A stretch of 64,000 bases of DNA from contig CP085830.1 of assembly GCA_020809705.1 (NCBI GenBank), positions 4,340,001 to 4,404,000 on the forward strand. The letters are read 5' to 3'. The notes below the pieces were generated by a model. That model saw only the letters and a list, made by a program, of their open reading frames with translations, was not told where the DNA came from and made no database searches. The translations under genes were made by a program, and so were the position numbers. Source of the DNA: Calonectria ilicicola (lineage: Eukaryota; Ascomycota; Sordariomycetes; Hypocreales; Nectriaceae). Within the stretch, counting starts at the first letter, position 1. Each line of letters starts with the position of its first letter. This document shows positions 45,552-57,365 of the stretch, piece by piece.

Positions 45552-47261
45552 ATGGCATTTTCATCCATCCAAAGCAGTCTCTTTCCTGCTTTTTGGAAAG
45601 ATGGCTCCTTGGAATGTATTCTCGCAGATTCTCAAGCCACCGTTCTCCCCCGTCCCCTCGTACGTTTCCCTTCATAATCTATTCATTTTCCAAGACATTA
45701 TACATTCTTGCCTCATCATCAGCCACCCGCATCGTCAGGTCTGGACTTTTTGCAAAACTCGTCCGTTTCATGGGCACAGTCACGCCGCTTGAGCCTGTCC
45801 ACCCCTCTATCAGGACATTTACAACCTGTCTGGGTCCTGTCTGGCCCGGTTGCTTATGGCCCCCCAGCTGCATTGGACTCGCGACCCCAAAAAGAGCCAC
45901 CTTCGTAACCCACCGTTCTGGTTTCGCAGTGAGCCAATGCCGTTCTGGACTCCCAAGCCCTCGGCAAGGATGGAGAAGCAGACAGCTGAGGAACACAAAC
46001 GCCAATTCGCGTACCAGGAAGACGAAAATCATGTAGCTGCCTTACGTGAGGCTATTATCTTCCCTTGTGGTGTATACGCTCGCACCTCGAAGCGTCTCAA
46101 GGCAGCGCTGGGTGATCTTGGCACTGCCAACATTCCCAATGAGAGCTCTTGTTCATCGAGTTGCGTCGGGTTTTGTGTCCTTCTCCCATGTAAGTGACAC
46201 TTGACCAAGCTCCAGCCAACACCAACATGAACTGACATTCTTGGTCAGGCTATCCCCTGCTCTTGGCCAAGCTTCAAGGGACTGTTCGAGCTTACTACGG
46301 TATCGATGGCACCAGCATCTCGGACTGTATTGATGGATGTTTCTGTCCCTTTGCCACGCTTGTGCGCACCGAAAATGAAATCATCCTCCGGGAGAAAGAG
46401 CCCCGTCGTGCCAAAAATGTCAGTGGGCGTGAGAGTTCCTCAGTCCTAGAACCATATCGACCGTCTGCTCCCATGGAGAGCCCAATCACGTCTTCACCTT
46501 CTCGAAGCGCCTCTCAGAGCGTCTCTCAAAATGCTCCGGGGAGTACTTTTAACAGCACTCCTCACAGTGGTTCTCAGAGTGTTTCCCAGAGTGCTCCTCA
46601 AAGTGCTCCCCAGAGCGCCCCTCAAAGTATCATCGTGACCCCTGATGCAATTAATACCGACACCGAAGCCAGGATGCTTACATCGATTCCAGAAGTGAGC
46701 CCCGAGATCTCGATAGTTGGGGTTCAATCACGCAGCCATTCTCCGACAGACTCCAAGGGCAAGGAACAATCAACATGCTGGGAGAACGACGAGAGAGTAG
46801 CCGTTGACACCACTAGTCCCAGTCTTCACCGTCTTAGCCAGGACTTGGGGTTAATGCCCACGGCAAGCAAGACCAAGGCTCATGGTCTCGACGATGATGC
46901 TGCTTCAGCAAGCAGTTTGCCTACGATCTACTCGGCTCATGAACTTGGACAGGATGACAGGGCCTCAACTGGTGCCCCTTCAGTAAAGGAGCACCCGATC
47001 GAACTCGACCGAGCTGAGTCCCCGGCACGCCCCAAGGCTCCCACTACAGGTTCTTCCAGGCACAATATTCACCAAGATCAACTCATTCCCAAGGCTCGGC
47101 CAGCAAGTCCACACGAACTACACGACGACATCATGGCTCCCTCTCCCAGTCGCAGCCGCAGCCGAGGCGGGGCTGGTACACCTCATTTGCTCGACTCGGA
47201 TAAGCCGACGTGGGCTCAAGCAGTCACTCGTAAACTGCACATGCTTCGAGACGATAAATGA
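45552..47261 (+). CDS. PLAC8-family Cys-rich protein with long Ser/Pro/Gln tail
   Basis: Proposed exons 45552-45659, 45723-45904, 45969-46189 and 46249-47261 give 507 residues in frame. The PLAC8 core spans the last intron. It reads FPCGVYARTSKRL, then CSSSCVGFCVLLP|CYPLLL, then VRAYYGIDGTSISDCIDGCF and CPFATLVRTENEI, which matches the family pattern of paired Cys and R-x-x-YGI-x-G. PLAC8 proteins are membrane-associated and have been linked to metal tolerance or cell size in plants and fungi. The tail is low complexity with SQS/APQS repeats (about 46505-46630), an RSRSRG patch and a WAQAVTRKL end. The first two exons and the third acceptor are chosen by phase only and are less certain; exons 3-4 are firm. 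Confidence 0.7.
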
Positions 47262-50200
47262 TGAAAAAAGGGTTACGGTAGGGTTTCAAAGGATGGGAAT
47301 GTGAGCAAGAGTGGCGGGTACAAAGATGGACATTGTGGATGACACTTTGTTAAACACTACCAGACTAGTATTAACATTGCTATTGTAGTCGAGGTTCAAT
47401 AATAGACTTTGGTTTGCATAAGATGGTTTCACGCGGGAGTATTCTACTGGCTACTGGGCGGCATGGCCAACGTGTCATGATATTGACCTCAGTGTGCACA
47501 AGTGTTGTATCAGAGGCGAGAGATTGAGAGACGACGATTGGTTACACGGAGGAGGTTGGTTTTTTCGGGGCGGCTGCAGCTGCAGATGGAATACGAAAAG
47601 AACAGAACAGGCGGCTGAGTGAGAGAATTGGTTTCATGAGCCACCTCATTAAAGCTGCAGCTGATGGTGCCATCGCCTACGAGTTAGCGGGCATGATGAG
47701 ACTAGGACATGCATGGCGTTGGAGCTGCAATTCGCCCAGTCGGCGGGCGGAATGGCGATCCCGGTGAGATATGACCAGAGGTGCATCAGCGAGAGGGACA
47801 ATTGGGTTCAGATGACGAGATGCGGGCTGGGCCGGGCATTCTTGGAGTCTCGGAGGCAGTGTGGAAGCACAAATTTGGGTGGCTGGGAATTGGTAATAGT
47901 CTATCTGCAACCTGTTGGTGGGCGTCTCGGCGTGGAGCGTGACACGACACCAAGGTTGAACGTCGGGCAGTTGTCCAGCGAGAATGTACGAGGCGGGCGG
48001 GAAGGGAGCCCGAAAAAAAAAAAAGGGCCGGGAGGCGATTTTGCTTGGGAATGCAATACAACTCTCTGTTGGTCGAGACAGCACGTCGAGGATGGTCCCA
48101 AACCTTGGAAAGGATTGGCGAATTGATAGTCTTTGACGAGGTGGCCAGAACTATTGGAAAAGCCCCTGCATCATCATCACCAGAGGGCGGCCATGGCGGT
48201 AGTGGTTGGTGGGTTGGCTGCCGCAGGAGTAATGTACTTTTCTTTTTTTACTTTTCCTCATTGATGGATTCGATTGATGGGCACGACACGCACACGAAAG
48301 GGCGCGCTCTCACGACTTACACGCGAACATGAAGCCAAAACGGCGCGGATGGCCTGGCCCTTTTAATCAATTATCGAATGCTCCGTTGGGGGCGGAGAAC
48401 AGCTGCACGACGACGGGGGGAGTCAGCTCCGCTGCGCCTTGACCGAACGAGTTTGCGCTTGGCCTCAGAACATGGCCGGGCAGACATGGGGCCAGGTAGG
48501 TGGGCAGCAAACCTGGATACAGGGCCAATTAAGATTTGCGCAAGGCGAACCACGGGATTCGTCTTTTTTCGGTATTTCATTTTTAATTTTTCGTCACTGC
48601 TTTGCCTCTTTTTGGATGTGCGGTGGTGTGTCGGTGTGGGTGATTTCCAAGACATTGGCCGCATCGAACGCGACCCGGCCTGGTCTACCTTGGCCGGGGA
48701 TGCCCTGCGGCCCCGAAAGTGGGGTGGCCAGAGGAGAGGAGGGGAGGTACGAAATAGAGGACGCGGAACTGGGTATGCAGCACGCGTAAAGGGGTTCTCT
48801 GGCTACAAGCGGCGATGACGGCTGGTGGAAATGAGGGTTTTGCTCCTCGGCTAGACCATGATTTTTTTTTTAGTTGTCTGATATGCATGCCGAGACTCGA
48901 AGAGGCTGGACTGCATCACCAAGTATGTTTCCGCCTCTTTTTTATTTTTTGTGTGGTCTCTTTTTCTTTTTTTGGGTGAGAGGCGCCGGTGGATGAGACA
49001 AAGAGATGATGCGTCTGATTTTCCATGTCAGACCCAAAGGCTGGTTGTGGCATACTGAGGTTGGGTGGTAGTGAGACCTGCAGTGGGTGTTTCAGCAGCA
49101 GGCCCGGAGCAGAAGCCCCCCAGGCGCTGCCGTTGGGGGACGTTGGCAAGTGTTCGGCGCCGAAGCCCAGCTAGCGCACCGTCGTCCGCTGTCGCAATGC
49201 GCGGGGTGCCCTGTAAGCACGCGTTCAGGGCTCTCGCCAAGCCGGTCCACCCGCCCGTGTTAGATGAGCCCATCTTCCAGGGTCGTCCAATATACGCGTC
49301 GGTACGTGCGTGCTACAGCTGGAACAGACCCTGAAAGGCAGAGCGTCTCGGGTTGATGGCCCGGTCGGTAGTGGGTAGTGGGTGGTGGTGCAGCCAGTAA
49401 CTAATGCCGCTGTCGCAAGAGGGACCACCACCCAGCGAGGGCTGCTGCTTGCTCTTCCTCCTAGGGACTATCTCTCTCTCTACACAACTAGCCAAGGAAT
49501 ACCGACCTCCCTTGCATTGGCGCCCGAGCTTCAGTAGAGCTGTGCGACGCGTCGATTGGCTCAAGGTGGCCGTCGCATCCTGCTCCCATCGTTCCACATG
49601 CGCACCGGGTGGTCATGTTGGGGCCTGCCTGGCCAGTTGCAACTGTGGGTTGGCCAGCGCGGTGATGCATCGAGTCGCTAGAGGGAAGATCCCCGCTGCG
49701 GACGCAGTGCCACGGCAGGACGCGTTGAGAGGATACGATTGGATTGGGCTGGGCCGGGGACGCTACTGCGGGTGTAAGAGAGGAGGAGCAGGGCCGTGAC
49801 GAATGACATGCTGGCCCCGGCCGGTACGGGTTTCCGTCAAGTGCAGCAGCCAGCAGCTAGCTCCCCCTCCCAAACGGAGCTATGCTGCTCTGCCATGCTC
49901 TCTCTCTCACTCGCCTCGAGTAAGCAGCGGTGGGCGAGTGGGCAGCCACACACATCCGATTGATTGATGCGACTCGACTCAACTGCTGCACTGCACCGCT
50001 TCGCTGCCACCTGTTCGTGCCCCGTCCGTCCCTCGTAGAAAGACCAGACCAGACCAGACCAGACCAGACCAGACAGCCCCCAACCAATGCTACTGTAGCC
50101 CTCAACCTCGCTCGTTCCGCGTCGACAAGACAAGCTCCTGTATTGCGACCTGCCGACCTGCATAAGCCGGGTTTTGCACCTTGCGTCTGTGTGTGTCAGT

Positions 50201-50964
50201 CCTGGCGCCGTGTCACAAAAAATAAAAAAAAAAAAACTGTGGGGTGCGCTCCGGCCGAAATGATGCAGCGCAACATGGGCAGCAGCATGGAGCATGGGCA
50301 GGTCGGGATAACGCCCAGGGTACGTACCACTCAACACGCTCATCCCGGGCGCCCGACGCACCCAAGCACCAAAAAACGCGCCTCGGGGGTGGGCTTGGTC
50401 TGAGCTGAGCCCGCACCCGTCCACTGCCCACTCCTCCCTTCCCGCTTCGCTTCCCGCTCCTTCCTGCCTTACATAGTGTCACTCCGCCCTCCTTCCTGCT
50501 CTCCCAACCCACTCTCACCCACTCACCTCCTTTGGAAAACCCACCCGAATCCCTCTTTTCGCTTTTCCTGCCTCTCGCTCCCTTCTTATTTCTCTTCGCA
50601 GTCCTGCCACTTGCTTTTGTATACAACACGCTCCCGACGAGCCTCACTTCTCAAAACAATCATCATAACATAAACAAGACCGCACCCACCACCACCCTTG
50701 ACCGTGTCCTTGCACAACAAACAACATCGCCACCTGACCTGACCTGACTGGACCTGGGCCGCCTCTTCCCCTCACCTCATCTTGCTTATTCCGCCGTTAC
50801 CCACCCACGCCAAACAATCAACTCGCTCTCTTCGCAGGCCAGACCTGACCTGACCTGACGAGGCGTTCACTTGCTGCACACGCCTTGGGATCATCAACAT
50901 ACCAATTGCCAACCGGCTTGGCCTCTCGCATCACAGCTCCGCCCGACGTGCATCAACTCTCAAA
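47262..50964. other. Intergenic region and promoter of the KEN-box gene
   Basis: No gene is supported in 3.7 kb. It contains an AGACC pentamer array, CCTGA-type short repeats near 50735-50860, and a pyrimidine-rich leader before 50965. An AACGCGC element lies at 50375-50381. Confidence 0.45.
50041..50074. repeat. (AGACC)n tandem repeat
   Basis: Nearly seven perfect copies of a 5-base unit. Confidence 0.9.
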
Positions 50965-52319
50965 ATGGCCACCACTGCCCGTCAGCCTTTCGCTCCCCTC
51001 GATGGGACCCGCCTCCAGAACCTCACCAGCCTCAAGAACAGACAAAACGGTACGTGATGATGGCTTCCATTGATGGGTTCTTTCGCAACAACTGCCTAGT
51101 GGGCTGGGGGGTCATCGCTTGGGCAGCACGGCATCGCATCCCAATGCACTACCGAGCTCCCTCCACTCCCCACTAAGCACTTCAACCGTCGCACAAACCC
51201 CTTCAAGCATCATCCAACTGACTCGTCCCAGCTCTCCCCTCTCCTGCCGGTGGCAAGCGCAAGGCCGAACTGATTGATACCGACGACTCTGAGAACGTTG
51301 ACCCTACCTTCTCATCCAAGCGCACCAAGGGTTCCAGCACTGCCACCTCTTCCAAGGACATCCTCAAGCCCTCCGCATTTGTTCTCAAGGCTGCTCCTCT
51401 CGCGCCTCCCCCTGCCCCCGAGACCCGCACTCTCCCCAGCCCGACCAAGCCCGCTTCTTCCCGCCGAACTCTCCACCCTCGATCCCCCGTCTCCCGCCTC
51501 AGCGCCGGCATCACCAAGTCTTCTCCCCTCTACGCCCCCGCTGGTCGCTCGCCCACCCGCGCCAAGCGATCAAGCCTCCTCGGCAATGGCAGCCGCCGCC
51601 GCACTGCAGGATCCTTTACCCGCGTTGACCCTCCATCCCTCCTCGGCGCTGCCGCTCCCTTCTCTCTCGATGCCGCTCTCAAGGGCACCATCCCTGGCTA
51701 TGGCGCCTCTCGCCCCCTCCCCAAGCAAGCACCCGCTGATGTGCGCGAGCCTGAGATGAAGTCCAGCTGGTTCTTTGAGATCCACGAAGACACCCCAGAG
51801 CAAGAGATGACCAACCTTCTCCAGCACAGCACCTGCACTCTCGACCTTTCTTCCGACGAGGAGAGCGAGCGCAAGGCCATCAGGGATCGTGCCGAGGGTC
51901 GCGACAAGGAGAACATTCCTCCTGCCGATGACGTTTCCCAGACCTCTTCCCGCCGTGCTGCCCGTGCTAGTGTCGATGAGATGCTTGTGGAGAAGGAGCG
52001 TGTCGCTCTTGGAGAGATGAACACTGCCGACTTCTACGCCGAGGGTTGCGACGAGACCTCCGTCATTATCATTCCTGCCGATGAGGAAGAGCAGGTCGAG
52101 AATGTTGCACCTGTCCCCGCTAAGGAGCTCGTTCCTGAGCCCGAGGCTGACGAACCCCTTTCCGAGCCCGAGCAAGATATTGATGCTCTCATCTCCAAGC
52201 CCACCGAAGGCTCATCAAAAGCAGCCGTGCTGGCCCCCATTGATGGCACTGGCGACAGCTTCGAGCTGTGGGAAAGCGGTAGCGCCCAGGACGAAACCGA
52301 GGTGGCTGCCAGCTCATGA
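50965..52319 (+). CDS. Disordered nuclear-type protein with KEN box, unnamed
   Basis: Exons 50965-51049 and 51232-52319 give 390 residues. The N-terminus MATTARQPFAPLDGTRLQNL is followed by SLKNRQN, which looks conserved. Next come a KRKAEL and SKRTKG basic patch (possible nuclear localisation signal) and several SP/TP sites with basic neighbours (PSPTKPA, RSPVSR, RSPTRAKR) that fit CDK sites. A central SSWFFEIHEDTPEQE segment is followed by LDLSSDEESE, then RDKENIPP with a KEN motif at residues 254-256. The C-terminal half is acidic. KEN boxes mark APC/C substrates, so a cell-cycle protein is plausible. It sits head-to-tail before thymidylate kinase. I do not recognise the family; a securin- or sororin-like role would be speculation. 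Confidence 0.7.
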
Positions 52320-53294
52320 AATTTGCTAGGGAACTTGATAATGATGGATGGAAATATGAATTAATGCGCCTCGGAAAGGACTGATGGATGGATGGATAGG
52401 TTACACTCTTGGTTTTGCCGAGTATCAGGCTGGGAATAAGCGACGGAGTAGGCGTTGCGGAAATCATGGGTACGGATTATCACTGGCTGGAGTCCTTGTT
52501 TTTTTGGTTTGGCAGAATTGCTTGTTGCAGTGGTTAGTTTTGTTCGATTATTAGCAATCGACCCAAGCATCAATTGATGGTTTGAAATGTTCAAGAAGAC
52601 GTTCCACCCCCACCTTGAGTGTCCCACACTTCCCACTTTGAGTGATGTCTACGTAGAGAGTACAGTATGTGCTTGTTAGCGAAAGGACCATGATCTGATT
52701 GAGGGCGGCAGCGCAATCCCCGTCGCAAAGCTGCTGATTCAGCGGCTTGACAGAAATAAACCAATTCGCCAATGCTCACGCAAGCCATATGGTTCGTTAA
52801 TGGACAAGAAAAGGATTGGCCTATACTGGATACGGCCAGCTACATCTCAGCTGAGGTTCTGGCGGCGGGAGAAACGCGCACTGTGTCCCAGCTATGCTAC
52901 AGCTGTGCTATACCCACATGAATCGAGGCGACGTAGGCGCGAATTGGCACAGCCAGGGAGCCCCGTCACAGTGTGAGGATCCCTGTCACTTTTTTGCTCT
53001 GCTGCGGCACACACCACCTAAATCTCGCTCGCACTCAGCCCAGACTCGGTCTACCAGATTCCCCTCACGATTCACAGTGACACCAGAAAGAGCTGGGTTC
53101 ACTTCGGCATTGTTACATTCAGGCGATACGCCGGCAACAAAACAGAAAACGAAAAAAAAAAACTAGGAAGGGCAATTGTTTTCTCCTTCTTTTTTCCATC
53201 ACCCAATTGAAAGGAAAAGAGTGCAGGGTTTGAAAGGGTTGTCTCCTCTGGAAATCTATCTTTTTTGGTACTTTTGCTTTGTTATCTATCGGTC
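52320..53294. other. Intergenic region upstream of thymidylate kinase
   Basis: Holds the KEN-box gene's 3' UTR and the CDC8 promoter. AAACGCGC occurs at 52872-52879 and GGCGCGAA near 52936. No gene is supported. Confidence 0.45.
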
Positions 53295-54367
53295 ATGGCA
53301 TCCATCAGCGATCTCGCCGCGGCGGCCATTGCCAGCTCGGGCGGTGACGGACCCAGAGGTGCCTTTGTGGTGCTCGAGGGCCTCGACCGCAGCGGCAAGA
53401 CGACCCAAGTCAAGCTCCTGGAGCAGAGGTTTGTCGAGGAGGGCAGACCCGTCAAGGTCATGAGGTTCCCTGGTGAGTTTTCATCCTGTATAGTTGAGCT
53501 GGGACGCTAGTGGTGTATGTGGGGGGACAGCTGTCCATTTGGATTGGGGTGATGCAATTGCACAAGTGTTGCTTGAGTCTTGAGGACTGTTACCATACTA
53601 TCTTGAATGCGTGTCTCTGGAGGAGTGCGATTGCTAAACAGGAAATGCTCCTCGGATAGACCGTTCGACCCCGATTGGGCAGATGATTGACGCCTACCTC
53701 AAGAGCGATGTTGAAATGGAGGATCATGTCATCCACTTGCTCTTCAGCGCCAACCGCTGGGAGGCCGTGTAAGTAGCATCCACCCTTACTTTGCCGCAAA
53801 CCTACGTCAGCAGTGTTGCATACGCAACAGCCATGCGGGTTTCCGGCTTCTCCCTCTGTATTCCTTTTCTTCTAACCGCTGGCCGTGGGAAACTCTAGCA
53901 CTCAGATCCAAAGCCTGCTCGCTTCCGGCACCACCATTGTCTGTGACCGGTACTACCACTCGGGCATCGTCTACTCTGCAGCCAAGCAGAACCCGGCGCT
54001 GCCGCTGTCGTGGGCGCGGGCCCCCGAGCGCGGGCTGCCTCGGCCGGACCTGGTGCTGTTCCTGGACCTGGACGAGGAGCAGGCCAAGGCCCGCGGCGGC
54101 TGGGGCGGGGAGCTGTACGAAAAGGCTGAGATGCAGAAGAAGGTGCGGGAGCTGTTCTGGGGCCTGAGCATGGGCGGCAAGGACATCAAGTCGGAGGGCC
54201 TCGGGCTGGACGGCGCCCAGTGGAGGCAGGAGGAGGAGGACCTGGTCGTGGTGGACGCGAGCGGCAGCGTTGAGGAGGTGGCCGAGGCCATCTGGGGCAA
54301 GGTCAAGGGGCGTGTTGAGCAGGTTGACAAGGGCGAGATGGGCAAGGCTGTGAGGTTGGTGCGATGA
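53295..54367 (+). CDS. CDC8: Thymidylate kinase (dTMP kinase)
   Basis: Phosphorylates dTMP to dTDP for DNA synthesis. Exons 53295-53472, 53642-53768 and 53899-54367 give 257 residues, somewhat longer than yeast Cdc8 (about 216). After a short Ala-rich start, the P-loop is GLDRSGKT (residues 29-36). It is followed by FPGNAPRIDRSTPIGQMIDAYL (the dTMP-binding part), HLLFSANRWE, and the DRYYHSGIVYSAAK motif. LVLFLDLDEEQAKARGGWG is the LID region. A C-terminal extension contains QWRQEEEDLVVVDASG. Introns are GTGAGT...AACAG and GTAAGT...TCTAG. The length surplus lies mostly around the insert SMGGKDIKSEGLGLDG. Confidence 0.92.
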
Positions 54368-54946
54368 TTTTGAAGCCCGGTTGTGAATTGCAGAGTGACC
54401 ACCAGCATGTATGTATGCGAGTTGTAGTGTCCCAGGACACAAGATATTATGATGAGAATGAGAATGCATTGATTCATAGCTTCCATGGCATTGATAGAAA
54501 CGAATAAAATGCTACCTTGCTTTCTACTTGTATGTTCGGGATGATAGTTGATGTTCGCTCCTCAGCATTCTAGAATGGCTCCGACACGTATCAAAGGGTA
54601 GCAGCATTAATGAGTGCCCATTAGTTGAATTACATGATATCATGTATATTTGGACAAGTTTTGAAGAGAATATCGCGAGAACGTTTAAAAGTATCCTCAT
54701 GAAGTTATCTTTACGTTAGAGCAGAACAAAAGCAGGTGAGTTGAGCAGAGCATCGAAGGAAGCGCAAAGGCATGGCGCAAGCAGTCCAATAGTGATACTC
54801 GGAGACCACAAAAAAGCAACAAGGCTTGAGTAAAAAGGCAAACCATAAACAAGAAGAAAAAAGAAAATATTCTTGAATACTATCCTTGGTCGGATGTCAG
54901 CATAGCATCGCAGTCAAAGGTGCAAGAACAAAAAAAAGAAATGTAT
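54368..54946. other. Intergenic region after CDC8
   Basis: 3' flank of thymidylate kinase and 3' flank of the first tRNA gene. Nothing else is seen. Confidence 0.5.
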
Positions 54947-55031
54947 CCCCAAAACCTGGTTCGAACAGGTGACCTTCAGGTGGCATTTGATCTATTACAG
55001 CCCAACGCTCTTCCAACTGAGCTATTTGGGG
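54947..55031 (-). tRNA. tRNA-Tyr(GUA) with 13-base intron
   Basis: On the minus strand the acceptor arms are CCCCAAA and TTTGGGG. The D stem is GCTC/GAGC, the anticodon arm TTGGG-CTGTAA with anticodon GTA, then a 13-base intron after position 37, a closing stem CCTGA, variable AGGTC, and T arm ACCTG-TTCGAAC-CAGGT. C1-G72 is the eukaryotic Tyr identity pair. A T run follows the 3' end (pol III terminator). Confidence 0.93.
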
Positions 55032-55500
55032 AGTACTTGTTGATGACAACCAGTGCCAGTTAATGCCCCAAGAACGACTCGCCAGAAGATGTAGGTCTTG
55101 GGCTCCCAAGTAGGGATCGATGTTAAGCTTCATGAAGTTGGAATTATATATTTGAACAAGAAATCAGGGCTTGCCATACTCACATCGTTACGGGTTGTAA
55201 GGACCTGATATTTACCTTCAATTTCCTCAAGGGAATTAAAACGACTAACCCAAAAAATAAAAAATCCAGGTTTAACATCCAGTGATGCAGAAATATTGCC
55301 AAATTTTAGCAAAGCAAAGGCACCTAACCTATATCATGTCTCAGTACATGACGGTCCCCCACTGTAGGGGATGCATGCATAAGCCCAAATCATGACAGCC
55401 ATGATTTGTGCACAACCGTGCAGGAGGGTAGTACATGGACACCACACCCCGTCTTTCAGGTGTAAAAATAGAGCACGACGAGCAAAAAAGAAATTCACAT

Positions 55501-55585
55501 CCCCGAAACCTGGTTCGAACAGGTGACCTTCAGGTGGTATTCCATCAATTACAGCCCAACGCTCTTCCAACTGAGCTATTCGGGG
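55501..55585 (-). tRNA. tRNA-Tyr(GUA), second copy, with 13-base intron
   Basis: Same fold as the copy at 54947-55031, about 470 bases away and on the same strand. The acceptor is CCCCGAA/TTCGGGG, one paired change from the first copy. The intron differs in sequence but not in length. A TTTCTTTTTT tract follows the 3' end. Confidence 0.93.
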
Positions 55586-56366
55586 AATGATTGGTTGTTG
55601 AGAACGGGCTGCGATAATGCTGACTTTGCGCGCCGCGCGAGGGGACGACGGGGGAGGGCGGCGTGCCAGGCGGGTATGGCGGAGCAATGTTGCGGCGATA
55701 GTGGCGACGGTGGGGCCGACTTCATATGACGCACTGAGGGGGCATGATGAACGGGGGCTCTTTGACATCGCGAGACAGAAGCGAAGCGAAGAGAGTGCGG
55801 GAGATGGAAATAGCCGTGACGAAAACGGTCAACCGAAGTATTTTGAACCGGGCGATTGATCTATCTACCTGATTCCGATGCCATTCTTCACCGACAAGAC
55901 TGTCTCAAGTTGCCCCTCACTCTGCTGAAAACGAATGTCTCACACCAGCACCCTCAGCTAGAGCTACGTCGCAAACATCAATTGGTTGTCAACGAGTTCA
56001 CATGGGCAATCGCATGGTTCATATACGGCAATTTAGATGTACCGAGAATATCTTTCCTTTGTTTTTATCGATTCGCTTTTATCCACAGACACCGACTAAA
56101 CCAACCAACCCGCCCTTGCCTTCGTTTCTGAGAGGTAATTGGGAGAGGGGGTCGTCCCCAATAAGGACAACAAAACTAAATGCGCGCGCAAAAAACAGGG
56201 GTCAACTTTTATGTCTTCCTGTCCCAGCCTGATGCTATCCTGCTTTTCATGTGTGTGTGTTTGTGTGTGTGTAAATTTCCCAAGTCGTAGCTTATGATTT
56301 TTTTTTAATACTTGTTACATGCGAAGAAAATAAAAGGTAAAAAAAAAAAAAAAAAAAAAACCTAAA
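55586..56366. other. Intergenic region
   Basis: Contains a TG-rich tract near 56250-56272 and an A21 run at about 56340-56360 next to the deformylase stop. No gene is supported. Confidence 0.5.
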
Positions 56367-57365
56367 TTAGTTAAAGACAATGGTCTTGGGTCCATTGAGG
56401 AACAGGCGGCGCTCGGCGTACCAGCGCACAGCGGCGGCCAGCACCTGGCTCTCGACGTTGGAGCCCTCCTCGGTGAGCTCCTTGGGGACCATGGTGTGGT
56501 CGACGCGGGCGACGCGCTGCTCGATGATGGGGCCCTCGTCCAGGTCGGCGGTGACGAAGTGGGCGGTGGCGCCAATGATCTTGACGCCGCGGTCGTAGGC
56601 CTGGTGGTAAGGGCGGGCGCCCTTGAAGGAGGGCAAGAAGCTGTGGTGGATGTTGATGATGCGGCCGGACATGACCTCGCACAGCTTGGGCGAGAGCACC
56701 TGCATGTAGCGGGCCAGCACCACGAGCTCAATCTTGTGCTGCTTGACGAGCTCGAGCACCTGCTCCTCCTGCTGGGCCTTGGTGTCCTTGGTGACGGGGA
56801 GGTGGTGGAACTCGATGCCGTAGCTCTCGGCGAGGGCCTTGTAGTCGGGGTGGTTGGAGATGATGATGGGGACCTAGGGAGAGGTGTGTGTTAGTAAAAT
56901 TCGTGGTCGCATTGTTTCGCATGATGCAACCCTCAGTTGAGGCGGCAGCATCATGATGATAAAAAAATAGAGAGAACAAAGCACATCATCATCACATGTT
57001 AAAAAAAAAAAGGTACATACCTCAATGCGCAGCTGGCCAGTCTTCATGCGGAACAGCAGGTCGTTCAGGCAGTGGCCAATCTTGGACACCATGATGAGGA
57101 CGCGGGTCTTGCGGGCGACGGGGCGGATGTCATAGTCCATCTGGTACTCCTTGGCGAGAGCCTCAAAGGGCTCGACCAGGTGCTCGGTGGTCTCGGCCTC
57201 AATGGGACCAAAGTGCACGCGCATGAAGAAGCGCTCCGAGACGGGATCGGAGAACTGCTGCAGGTCCAGAATGTTGTGCTTGTGGGCGGCGAAGATGCCC
57301 GTCACGGCGTGGACGATGCCGGACTTGTCTGGGCAAGAGAGGGTGAGGATGTGATCATTGGCCAT
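56367..57365 (-). CDS. purU: Formyltetrahydrofolate deformylase
   Basis: Hydrolyses 10-formyl-THF to THF and formate, balancing one-carbon pools. Exons 57365-57021 and 56873-56367 give 283 residues, the bacterial PurU length. The N-terminal ACT domain reads LTLSCPDKSGIVHAVTGIFA (regulatory, glycine/methionine sensing in bacteria). The formyltransferase domain starts VPIIISNHPDYKAL and carries the catalytic Asn in INIHHSFLPSFKGARPYHQA, His in GATAHFVTADLDEGPII and the Asp of the same segment. The intron is GTATGT...CCTAG. Very GC-rich coding sequence contrasts with the AT-rich intron. I saw no presequence, so it is probably cytosolic. Confidence 0.93.

Noticed and set aside
51203..52249. Minus-strand frames opposite the KEN-box gene
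   Set aside because: Mirror frames of a GC-rich coding exon; Ser/Gly/Ala-rich and without motifs.
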